Assembly (NCBI GenBank): GCA_002049455.2
Contig: KV918952.1
Coordinates: forward strand, 83,124-147,123
Reading direction: 5' to 3'
DNA: 64,000 nucleotides
DNA from: Porphyra umbilicalis
Lineage: Eukaryota > Rhodophyta > Bangiophyceae > Bangiales > Bangiaceae
The notes below the pieces were generated by a model, which saw only the letters and a list, made by a program, of their open reading frames with translations, searched no databases and was not told the origin of the DNA. The position numbers and the translations under genes were made by a program. Shown in pieces: positions 9,854 to 19,631 of the stretch (the first letter of the stretch is position 1; each line of letters opens with the position of its first letter).

Positions 9854-12800
9854 ACACGTCCACGTGCCAGTCCCAAATGACCCAAAAGGGGCACGTTTTG
9901 AAGAGTAAGTCCGTCGTGCGCGGGAGCGTTGTTCCGTGCAAAAATCCCATATTGAAGTGGGCGTGATTGGAACGGCGTGTGCTCATTGGTGGACACGCGT
10001 GCATGCACGTTCGGAGCCTGCCGTCTATAATGGGCCTAAAGGTATCAGTACGAACCCCAGATGAGTTCTAAGGAACTAATACTCTCTGGCGATTCAGGCC
10101 CCAGAGCATCGCGCCCTCAGGGTGCCCCCCCCAGCGGTGTGCGGCGGAACAGCCTCGTCAATAAAACACTTCTCCCGGCCTCGTCCCATTGCTATGCTCA
10201 CCCACATCCCTTTCCCACCGACGGCGCAATTCTAAGGACGCTCGTGATGTGTCTGTGCTTGTTGAAAACGCCGCGATTAAACCCCGGCGTTGCGCACGCT
10301 ACCTTGCATCGAAGGTTTCGACACTGTGCATCTCTTTTCTGTATACTGCGCGCACGTTCGTGTATCCAGTTTGCACCACCCTACCACGAGAAAAGTGAAC
10401 ATTCTATGGTGTACGATCAACAGGTACCAACGCAGAAATCGCGCCGTGCCGCCAGTCCGCGCTTCATCATGCCCCCAGTCCACGCTTGTCTGCGAGGCCG
10501 CCGTGTTCGGAACAGTCATAGTTAAGACAATCCGTAGCATTTAGGGTGACTGAACAATAGTTTATTCGTGGTCCAGAGGGCGCATGACAAATGCGCAATT
10601 CTAATACTTTCTTGGTTCTTTGGCGATGCTGTCATCGCCGCTGTCAGGGTGGGTGAAACGTCTCGCATGTCGGGCCGTGTGGCCATATTATTGGTATATC
10701 GGTAAATTTGATCGGTAAGGGTCTCGGTATCCCGATCAATAGTCGGTATCGTCCATTTTCTCAATGGTCGGTACAGGTCTGTAATGTAATAATATTCGTA
10801 TTTAATCCTGGGAGAGCTCGACCGACGCCACACACCGGGCGAGGCACTCACCGGTCCCATTAGTCGCCGACCAGATAGACCAGCAAAACAGCCACGATGC
10901 AATATTGATCGCACAAGACACCCGCGTCTAGTATGCAGGCCCTCCTGCTTCAGTCCAGCTCGCCTCCTCTGCCCAAGCAAGCGTGTCCTCTGCCCTTTCA
11001 AAAGATGCCTGGGTATCCCCAAGAGGTAGTGTTGCGGCTGCGGAACTTCCGCGCCACCAAGTTTCCTTTGCGTCATAATGTTGGTAGCAGAGTGGGCGAG
11101 CGGTATGTTGTCGATGTATGTGCCTTGATGTGTGGGGAATGTATGGCGCGCTGTGTTACGCAGGAGTATTATTGGTAGGGAGGCGAAGGGATGGATCCGA
11201 GCTTGCCCAGGTCAGACACAGTCGAGGCCGTGGTGCTACTTGGGTGGAGTGCAGAGGCGGGAGGTTGGTATGGTCGGGGTCATGCGGTGGTCGTTGCACT
11301 GTGTGGATGAGGGTGCGGACGCGAGTGTGGCTCTAACCACATATGCCACAAAATCGGAAAATTTATGAAACGTGAGACTACCGAGATATCGGTACAAAAT
11401 CGATAAATCAGTATTCCGATTGGGAAAGAGCATTCATCGCAATGTTCGGTAAATGCCAACCTTAGTGGCCACGCCCTGACGGTCCAGAAACACAGAGCGA
11501 CGGGACAGCTACGCATCGCGCGTCTGAGATGAGAACGTCCGCGAGATGCCATCGGCAACACGCCAGGTCTGACGTCATACTGTCATGTGAACTTTCATCC
11601 ACCTCATCCAGCCTGATACTGTGCATTCTATTCCGCGTATTTTGCAACGACTTCGGCAAAAGAAGTATTATATCTTTGCGACATTAGGAATGTAACCCCC
11701 GCATCCTCATCTAAGAGAGACAGACGTTTCTAATTAAACTCCTAACGCATCAGCCGACGAAAGACGGTATGAAAAAAAAAGTAGACAACAGTGACCAACT
11801 CCGTAAGAGAGGCTCAAAAATAAGAGCGCTACTGATCCATGTTCTCCAAAACCCAGCTTAGTACCAGTCGCCAAAAATTGGAACGTGATCGGCCGGTAGG
11901 AAGAGCATGAGAGGAAAAGTTGCGAGCCCACTTACTGGCAGAGAGTTACTGTGCAAGTGTGCGAAAGATTTTCTCCATTTGCAGGCTCCAGAGAGGTGCC
12001 CAGAGCCTCTATTTCGAATTGTGAAATAATTCGCCGGATAGTGAAGTGGCCCCCCACCCTTCTCTCTCGGTCGAACTCAAATGCTGAATAACGCTACGTG
12101 CATGAAACATGGGCCCGATCGTTAGACAAGTCACGTGCACGGGAGAAAACTCTGAGCCGTACGATTATCCGCTTCGGACGCGGCATAAAATCTTTCAGGG
12201 CTCATCCGTTTTCAACCCAACTTCACCGCACTTTATGGCACGTTTTCTCTTTTCTCTTCGTGATTTTCAAATGGCATTCCATCATCTCCGCTCCTCGTTT
12301 CCTAAAGGCGTCTGGTGCACGCATCCCTAATTTGCTCGACTGCACGAGGCGTCCACCGAGGCCCGCTCTCCCAAGCGTGACGCCTGAGCCCAAATAGGTA
12401 CCCCCTCCCTGCGGTCATGCTACCGGATGGCGCCCTCCCAGACAGTCGACAAGAAGCATAATCTCCTGTTCGTTACACAGCTACATGGACACCCAGCACC
12501 CATGCCAACTGATTCATTCCCGTGCAACGCAGAGCTCTTGTGGTGTGCACATCCAAAAGGCTGCGAGTATCCCCGCGTTGCTCTTTGACCGCTATCTAGG
12601 AACTGAAAGGCTCACTGTTTGTTCTTTTTTCTTACTTGTATCATGGCCACCCTTCCACCCCCGGCATCTACCACTCGGCCAGAGGACACAGATACATTCC
12701 AGGTACTCGTTCATTCGGATGTATAGTCTTCCCATACAGGACCCGTGTTGCGTCGCCAGTCTGCGTTTGTCTGGGGAGCGGCTCTGTTCGGAATCAGCTG

Positions 12801-12934
12801 CGTTAATCAGATCCTTAATGAGATACAAGACCTAACATCAGTAGACACGTTAAGTTCCAGAGGTACCACATGATGAAGTCCGTAATTCAGGTATCCATTT
12901 TTTGATCGCTCGCCCCCGAGTCGGCAGTCGTGGG

Positions 12935-13130
12935 TGGGGGGGGAGCAGCTGGTAGCGGCTGTGGCGGCTGGCCCGGCCGCGTCGCCGCCGTCGCCCGGCC
13001 CGGAGCCGTCACCGATGGACGTGGACGAGGTGGCCGCGGGCGTGTTGCGGGGCTGGGCGGCGTCGCCGCCGTCGCCCGCCCCTGAGTGGTGGCCGATGGA
13101 CTTGGACGAGGAGGTGGCGGCGATTTTGTT
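12935..13130. repeat. Two-copy imperfect GC-rich tandem repeat of about 81-87 bp
   Basis: Two units both carry GCGTCGCCGCCGTCGCCCG followed by a CCGATGGACNTGGACGAGG-type segment. On the plus strand they read SPPSP...PMDVDEVAA and SPPSP...PMDLDEEVAA. The frame is open for only 87 codons, so this is probably a fragment of a repetitive coding sequence. Confidence 0.55.
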
Positions 13131-13388
13131 ACCGGGCCGGGCGCCAACTGCCATGCGTTCTTTGATTCTAATGACCATGTTGATTCAGCGCACTTGATTT
13201 CATACACTTATTGATAGCCCAGAGAATAAGTATAATGCTACGACAGTAGCCCCTATACACTCATCAATCCAGATGATGATAGAGCTGATGCGAATCTTAA
13301 CAAATCTGACCATTGAGCGCCGGCTCAAAAGAAACATGGGATAGGTCGAGTCCATCTTCAAGAGAAGCATGAAAAGCAACACTACAGC

Positions 13389-13512
13389 CGTTCTCCCAAA
13401 AATCCCGCACTCCAACTGTTGCAGAAGAGTTCCAAATCGGCCTCTGCGGGGTCGTAGAGGCCGATTTGGAACTCTTTTGCAACTGTTGGAGTGCGAGATT
13501 TTTGGGAGAACG
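13389..13512. mobile_element. Foldback MITE, copy 1
   Basis: Two 57-bp arms (13389-13445 and 13456-13512) are reverse complements with three mismatches, around a 10-base loop. Outer ends are CGTTCTCCCAAAAAT and its complement. The arms contain CACTCCAACTGTTGCA and AATCGGCCT, also found in a diverged element at 52.4 kb, so this is a dispersed family. It has no coding capacity. The transposase source is not identifiable from this window. Confidence 0.8.
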
Positions 13513-13960
13513 GGTGTACTATGGGTTTACATCCTCCCATGTACGGTGCACGGTGGTTCTCCATCATGTCGGGATTCGTATCTCCTCGACGGTGGGGTCA
13601 CGTGAAAGGTACTGGCATTCCTACATTCAGATGCTCCCAGTGCCAAAATGTCAAGCTTCATCCTGCCCTTAGGAGGTGCTGAGAGCGCCTGTTTCATCTG
13701 GTATATTGTTTTGCCGGATAAACATGTAGCCCCCTCCCTCCTTTTCTCCCGCAATCAGAAGCCGAAACGAGGTGCGTGCATGGTATGGGGGCCTCTACTG
13801 GGGACTTTTTCTCCATCGAAGTCTTGTCGAGGATTCGCTGCGCCATCGTCTGCTTGGGACTTTTCTCAACGGAAGGTTGGACAACTGGATGATCCCGTGT
13901 ATGGATCTCAGGAACACTGTCCCTTCAGTATGCAATCCAATTGTATTTGCTACACCAGTA
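13513..13960. other. Spacer between MITE and Tc1/mariner-like element
   Basis: No coding frame of note. It ends in the dinucleotide TA that abuts the inverted repeat starting at 13961. Confidence 0.5.
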
Positions 13961-13997
13961 TTGCAGTCTGCTGAATTTTGCCTGTCCAGGACGGAAC
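13961..13997 (+). repeat. Left terminal inverted repeat of the Tc1/mariner-like element
   Basis: Begins TTGCAGTCTGCTGAATTTTG directly after TA. It matches the reverse complement of 18478-18514 at 34 of 37 bases. Confidence 0.8.
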
Positions 13998-14468
13998 AGA
14001 AACACAAGCAGGAATTTGATTTTTAAAGATAAGTTCTTACCTTCCATTATTGACCAATTTTTATTTGAGTGCAATGACAAGTGAATCGGTCGTCGTCGGT
14101 GATGGGATCCAGCGTCACCGGTACCGTCGTCCGACGTCGGCTGCTCCGACACGCCGGCACGTCCCATCGACGTCTGCTCCCCTCCAGGCTTCCATACACG
14201 CCGAGCGCAACCGATTACCATGTCTTCCAGTGGCGCTGGCGTGAGGTCAGCCGGTGCTGCCGCGGGTACAGGTACGCGCCTACGTCTGATACCATGATTG
14301 CGTCAATCGCGCCGGTCAAGAGGATTCTTGATTACGTGGAGCTGTGCAGGAGCGGGTAGCGTGGGCCCACAGTTGGAGCAGACCTCTATTTTGAGCAGGG
14401 ACTAACTCTGTCCGATTCACACCATCGTGGTTTACAATCTTTGGTTGGCTGGTTGCCATCGACACCTG

Positions 14469-15578
14469 ATGCCCTCTGCAGTAGTCGGTGCGGGTGCCCA
14501 GCGGTGTGGTCTGTGCCGTCTCCCCGGGCACAGATCTCCCCGCTGTCCAATCGGACTCGAGGACAACATCAAACACACCTGCAAGAAGCCGTCATGTGGC
14601 CCGTGCTCGGCCACGTGTGTCGTATGCGACGAGGTCGGGCATCAGCCAGACAACGTTGACGTCAAGATCATTCGAGGCAGGGCGCCGCGTTGGTCGTGCC
14701 CCTCGTTCAACATGTCGGAGATGCAGACTCGTTTGCAGCCGAAGCTCCGCCACCTTCCTCCCACTGAGCGCAGCAAAAAGGAGGCGGCTAAGGGGCACAA
14801 GCGCACGCTCGCCGAGATCGTCCCGGAGGACAGCGAAAGATTTGAGGCACACGTGGCGCGATCGAATTCCGTCGACCTCACCGGGCTGGGTGGAGCGGCG
14901 GCATTCCCGGCCGTGCGAATGGCGGGGGGCGTAGCGGCAGCCTTGGAGGACGAGGGGGCTCCCCGTGCAGCGGCGCGCTCGATGGGAGCTTTTGTGTCCG
15001 ATTTTACCACACAACCGGCAGGTGGCACATGTCAGCCAATCCCGGGGCCTGTTGGGACGGCAGTGGAAGCGGGTCGGGCCAGAGAGACGGTGATTGACGC
15101 TTTGAAGAAGGCCCTTACGGAGGTGCCGAAGTACTCTGCCGGCACGCGGTCGGGTGCCAGGCGGCGGAACCAGGAGGCCGGTTTGAGCGGCGGCCGCTCC
15201 AGTGGTTCTGAGGAGGTGCTGGGCAGCGCCAACCCATTTTTCAACGCCAAGGGGCGAGACCTGAAGCGTGCGCTGCAGCGGTACGTTGCTCTTCCGGACG
15301 GGCCGGAGCTCTCTTTGGTTAAGGCTGCCATGACCAAGTTCGTTGGACCGGGGATGGTGTACACAGGTGCATCCGTGACTTGTGGGGAGCTTAGGTGCGC
15401 GCGGGTGCACGCGGCGCTGATGGAGTGTGCGGAGGTTTTCGACTTGACTTTACCCGCGGTGTGTGCTTCGATGCGTCAATTCATCGTCGAGCTCCGACGT
15501 GGGGATGATGACCTGCAGCGCTTTTTTAATGACCCGACCGTCACGTCACCAGCGCAGCGCTCGACGGCCTCTGAATAG
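14469..15578 (+). CDS. Zinc-knuckle protein carried in the Tc1/mariner-like element
   Basis: The open frame extends upstream to a GTG at 14427; the first ATG is at 14469, giving 369 residues. Near the N-terminus CGLCRLPGHRSPRC fits the CX2CX4HX4C zinc knuckle, followed by more paired cysteines and CVVCDEVGH, a possible second, incomplete knuckle. The middle is basic and Ala/Gly-rich with no recognised fold. The C-terminal third (around NAKGRDLKRALQRYVALPDG to MRQFIVELRRGDDD) looks globular and helical. Zinc knuckles bind single-stranded nucleic acid in gag proteins and in some transposon accessory proteins, so an accessory DNA- or RNA-binding role is a guess. It lies wholly inside the inverted repeats and is intact. 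No gag, protease or reverse transcriptase accompanies it, which argues against a retroelement fragment. Confidence 0.6.
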   Translation: MPSAVVGAGAQRCGLCRLPGHRSPRCPIGLEDNIKHTCKKPSCGPCSATCVVCDEVGHQPDNVDVKIIRGRAPRWSCPSFNMSEMQTRLQPKLRHLPPTERSKKEAAKGHKRTLAEIVPEDSERFEAHVARSNSVDLTGLGGAAAFPAVRMAGGVAAALEDEGAPRAAARSMGAFVSDFTTQPAGGTCQPIPGPVGTAVEAGRARETVIDALKKALTEVPKYSAGTRSGARRRNQEAGLSGGRSSGSEEVLGSANPFFNAKGRDLKRALQRYVALPDGPELSLVKAAMTKFVGPGMVYTGASVTCGELRCARVHAALMECAEVFDLTLPAVCASMRQFIVELRRGDDDLQRFFNDPTVTSPAQRSTASE

Positions 15579-16818
15579 GGTAATAGAACATGACTTGTCT
15601 TTCGCGCAACCGCAAACACCACTCCCCTTCGCTTCAAACGACAGCCCCACCATCACATCATCCTTGTCGCGCTTTCTTCGCCGAGGGCTCCTGCGAAGAG
15701 TCACAAAAGTCTCACTACCAGCCCTTAATCTCTCAGGACGACGTCGAGTGACCGCTCCCATTGCTGTGGGTAGCTACGGGGCCTCTGAGCCGGCGGCGGC
15801 AGTGGCGACGGTTGGCGGCGGCGGAAAATCAGCGATCCCGGCCGCAGGGCCCCCCGTTGGCCGGCGGCGCAGACCCGGCGAACTCCAGGCGGCGCGGAGG
15901 CGGGGCCTTGTCGTCCCAGGAGAGCACGACAGGGACGCCCCTGACACGCGGTCCCTTCGTGATTACCTCGCGCGACAGTGCGGCAGCTCTGGCGCGCGCG
16001 ACGCCGACACCAAGAAAGAACAACCATCGCCATCAAGAGAGCGACAACAATACTGGGCGTCAACGGACAAGCCAATACGTTAACAGAAATCTTACACAGC
16101 AGCAGCAGAAGCATGTGACTGCGAGGCTGGTAAAATGTAGGCAGTCGATGTTACCCTCCATGGTGTCCTTCCTCCAGTGAGGGTCATGCAAGCGCGAGAC
16201 GTGCTCAGAATCGTTTTCCGAGAGCGGGAGCGAGCTCATCGACCCTGAGGTACCAAATGTAGTATAGAAGGAGCTCCCAGTTCGGTATGTTTCGTGCTGC
16301 CGCATGCCCCCTAACATGTTGGTCGTGGTCACGGAGGGGGGGCGGAAAGCGCCTCGGCCCGTATCTCTGGCTGTGGTGGTCCATTTGTGACGCCTGTGAG
16401 TGCAAAATGCTGCGCTGGATACGTCTATGCTCGAACCGCAGTGGTCCGCACCCGGCCGCTGCTCAGAAGAAAGATAGTCAATGGGCCCCCCCGTTTGTGT
16501 CTCTTTTCCAGTGAGGGTCATAAAAGCGCGAGACGTGCTCAGAATGGTTTTCTGACAGCGGGAGCGTGCTCTGAGACCCTGAGTTACCCGTTGCAGTAAT
16601 GAGGGAGCTCCCAGCTCGGTGGTTTTCGTCCTGCCGCTCGCTCCCCGTCATCTTGGTGTTGGTGTGAGAGCAAGTTTTGACACGTCTTCGGGTGGTTAAG
16701 TTGTCTGTGGGTTGTGTTTATGGACCGGTGTTGTGTCAGAGGTGTCGGACGCTGTCTTCGTTTAGGGCGCCTGTGGCGTAGCAGGTGACGTGTTTGGAGA
16801 TGGAGAACTTGTTACAGT
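15579..16818. other. Central spacer of the Tc1/mariner-like element
   Basis: Lies between the convergent 3' ends of the zinc-knuckle and transposase genes. It holds a direct duplication described separately. Several open frames overlap here but none has motifs or consistent composition. Confidence 0.4.
16138..16660 (+). repeat. Two direct repeats of about 150-180 bp
   Basis: Copy 1 is about 16138-16320 and copy 2 about 16469-16660. Both contain CCAGTGAGGGTCAT, AAGCGCGAGACGTGCTCAGA, GGGAGC and GAGCTCCCAG in the same order with scattered differences. They are separated by unique sequence and lie within the element, so an internal tandem duplication is likeliest. Confidence 0.75.
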
Positions 16819-18008
16819 TTACGGCACATAGAGGTTGTATCGCCTCACAGCAGCGCGAGCAAACCCGCGGCACAAGTTCCCGGTGATGTGCAGTAGCATG
16901 CTATCTACGGTTGTCATTGGCCACGCGTGAAACTGATCTGGTGAGCACCAGCGCCGGATCCAACTGCTCCCCGCAGAAAAAACATTCTCTGTGGGATTGA
17001 AGTCAGGGGAGTAAGGGGGCAACAACAAAACAAACACACCCGCAGCCCTCACTCTTTGCAGGGCCACCTCGTCGTGGATACGGGGGTTGTCCAGCACCAG
17101 GACACAGCGTGGTGGCTGTTCGGCCCAACCCCCCTTCACACACGCCGTCATGCCGGGCAGCACAAGCGTGGTCAAAAAATGAGGAAATCAACAGACGTCT
17201 GCCCCGGAGGTGGGCGAGTGATGAACCAGTCGAGCACGCGGTCGTGAGCCATAGCAACAAAAAAACTGGTTTTGGCCCCTGCGGACGACGCCACGTACAG
17301 CTCAGACCGCGTGCCACGCACCGACCATGCCCAGCGCCGCTCTGCCGCACGGCCCACCCGATGAGCTTCGTCCACGTAGACGCGGCATCTCAGAGGGATC
17401 TTCCACTGGGAAGCCACCCACGCGACCCGCTGGGCCTCGTTCCGCGTAAAAAACGCCTTCTCGATAATCTTGAGCGTGTACCCGTTCCGGGCCAAAATTC
17501 TCCCAACTGACGCCGGCGGCACTTGCACGGCGCCGTCCACGGCCACCGTCAGGGCGTTTACCGCCTCCGCCAGCTCGTCCATGAAGAGCTCTGGCTGCTT
17601 GCGTACCGCGGAGAGGACGGCATCCCGCAGCGTCGGGTTGTCCTTCACATTGTCCGCATGCCGGTTCCATTGCTCGGGGTCGTGGTGAAATTCGCCACCA
17701 GACTCCATGAAGTAGCGCAGGAAGCGCCACGCCGACCACTCGGAGAGACGCAAGCAATGCGCGGCGTCCGTGACGTTCTTTCCGTCCAGGCACACCATGC
17801 GCACAAGGTGCTGCCGCGTCTCGGCGGAGAATATGCCGAGAGCGGGGTAGCATGAAAAGGCAGGGGGTGGAATAGGGGGCAGGGAGGGAAAAAGTAGAGG
17901 TGTGGTCGGGAAAGTGCAAAGAGGGTGGACTCGCGCTTGAGGCACCAGACACGAAGAAAGACGCCAGCCAGCAAATCCGGGAGGTGGCAACAGGGACACG
18001 GTGAGCAA
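16819..18008 (-). pseudogene. Tc1/mariner-type DDE transposase, one frameshift
   Basis: Reading right to left, the first frame holds a helix-turn-helix region (around AETRQHLVRMVCLDGKNVTD), a linker, RILARNGYT and then VYVDEAHRVGRAAERRWAW, where the Asp is the expected first catalytic residue. It stops at 17172-17174. The rest continues one base over: VLVLDNPRIHDEVAL (second Asp) and LLLPPYSPDFNPTENVF (Glu of the third position), the hallmark PPYSPDFNP block of Tc1/IS630 transposases. The break falls in a run of six T (minus strand) at about 17176-17181, so a single-base indel explains it. The true start is probably near the GIFSAETRQ segment, since the first residues are low complexity. It lies inside matching terminal repeats. 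Confidence 0.75.
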
Positions 18009-18477
18009 AAGAGTGCAAGTTGCGAAGCGGTGACAGCGCAGACTGGCGCGGTGACGTCAAAGGCAGCGGCTTCCCCCCGTCAGGCCCAGCTCACCGTCAC
18101 TTCCAGGCAGCCCGTCCAGTTCCTGGGTCCCTTGACCTCTCAGCAAACGGTCAATTTTCTCCAGTCTTGCTCGATCCCGGATGCTTGTGCCACCATCGCC
18201 CGCAGAAGCCGCCAACAGAGCAGAAAACGACTGCATGGGGGATAAGGAGTCCGACCCTTCATTCCTTCTTATCGACTTGTTGAGCGGAATGAAGGCCCAG
18301 GAGAGGACAGCTGGTGCCCCGGTTTCACGTCGAGTGGCTAGAAAGACTCAAAAAAGACATATTCAACATCAAATAGCGCATGGAACTGGCTCTGAGTACT
18401 GGCCTCGTCTGTTTCCGCCAGACCTTCTCAAACACTTGCTCATCTTTCATGACAGCCACAATTGTCCCGAGAACTGC

Positions 18478-18514
18478 GTTTCGTTCTGGACAGGCAAAAT
18501 TGAGCAGACTGCAA
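18478..18514 (-). repeat. Right terminal inverted repeat of the Tc1/mariner-like element
   Basis: Reverse complement of the left repeat with three mismatches. It ends GACTGCAA and is followed by TA. Confidence 0.8.
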
Positions 18515-18516
18515 TA

Positions 18517-19631
18517 TTCTCAGCAGACATCCGATCCGCCGTCGTCGAGACAATCTTCCTGACGAGGACGAACGCCACGGTGGCCACCTGCCCATGCCTT
18601 GGAGCGATATTTTTTGAATACCCTGGGCAGGCGTCAGTTGGATTTCCGAGCGTTTTGGACGCATTTATGTACTTGCCACGTGTGAACCACATGTGACAGA
18701 ATTGGACTGATTGACTGCATTGATGCGATACCTGTGAATTTCCGAGCCAATCGCATCTGAAAGTGGGAAAGGGCTATAGACTGCTCGCAGGCGGCGCCGC
18801 TGCCCCGACGGGCGGTGGTGGCCAACGACTGCAGCCGTGGCAGTGTCACCACTTCCCTGCTACTCCAGCGCCACCATCCCGCATCGCGCTGGTGGGGCAT
18901 CGAGAAACGCGAGTTCTCAACCCCCAATGAAAGACAGTCGTTTTCTTGATGCCCCAACTAGCGGGGCTAGTGTCTATTCTACTAACCGCATCATTTGATG
19001 CGATTCGCATCCAATGATGCGGTTCTTTGGCACCGTTTTTCTCCTGGTTCCCGACCTCAAACGACGATTCTGACAACAGAAATGGATTCAGCAGGGTCTA
19101 TGTAGTCTTGGGGGATTTCGAGTGCATCCTTGGTTGAGAAAACGCAGGGTCTTGAGCGATCATCTGCGCGCCTATAGCGCATTCCCGCCATGAGCGGGCG
19201 CCAACACAACCGGCGCTGGGGTCGACTATGGTAAGCACGGACCCCCAGCGGCCCCACTGGAGGGCGCTGACATGATCCCAGCTCTCTGGGAGTGAGGGGG
19301 GGCGGTTGAGCCGACCCTTCCGCCTCCCCACGAGTATTTTGCCGCTTGGCTCCCCGCCACCCCGCTTCTTGCGCCTCCCTTCCCCCACCCCCTCGCCCCG
19401 CCCGCTGATTTCTTACGCGCCATTTTTTTGTCGCCGCGTCTATATCAACGCTCCGCGTGACCTGGCCACCTCGCACTGCCACCCCACCCCCCCACCGCCC
19501 ACCGCCCCACGTCCCCACACCTGCGTACGTGCCCCCTACCCCCCCCCCCCGCCCTACCTGCACCCAAACCACTTCCTCCCTCGTCCCCCCCCCCCCTCCG
19601 CATTCCCGCCGCTCGCCTTTGGCCGTTTGTC
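18517..19631. other. Gene-free stretch before the piggyBac-like remnant
   Basis: 18984-19024 contains a compound palindrome. 19270-19620 is pyrimidine-rich with long C runs and could hold promoter sequence for the gene starting near 19632. No other coding signal. Confidence 0.4.
18984..19024. repeat. Nested palindrome built on CGCATCATTTGATGCG
   Basis: Outer arms AACCGCATCATT (18984-18995) and AATGATGCGGTT (19013-19024) are exact complements. The left part itself contains the perfect palindrome CGCATCATTTGATGCG (18987-19002). The same 16-mer recurs at 44529. Confidence 0.7.

Larger units (their letters stand above)
8895..13388. other. Long region without a recognisable gene
   Basis: Open frames here are short, and none has recognisable motifs or good splice partners. 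10.5-12.7 kb is richer in AT than its surroundings, with recurring CGGTA/TACCG words near 10690-10760 and 11385-11440. These look like decayed non-autonomous elements, but no clean inverted ends were found. 9300-9500 is more GC-rich without a sustained frame. Confidence 0.5.
13961..18514. mobile_element. Tc1/mariner-superfamily transposon, 4.55 kb, with TIRs and TA flanks
   Basis: A 37-bp inverted repeat starting TTGCAGTCTGCT lies at 13961-13997 and, reversed, at 18478-18514, with 34 of 37 positions matching. The dinucleotide TA sits directly outside both ends (13959-13960 and 18515-18516), the target duplication expected for Tc1/mariner. Inside are a Tc1-type DDE transposase on the minus strand (16819-18008) and an unrelated zinc-knuckle gene on the plus strand (14469-15578), facing each other. 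Typical Tc1 elements are 1.3-2.4 kb with one gene, so size and second gene are unusual. The transposase is frameshifted, so this copy is probably not self-mobile. Confidence 0.75.

Noticed and set aside
14469-15578. Zinc-knuckle gene as a retrotransposon gag
   Set aside because: There is no capsid-like region, protease or reverse transcriptase nearby, and the gene lies inside mariner inverted repeats.
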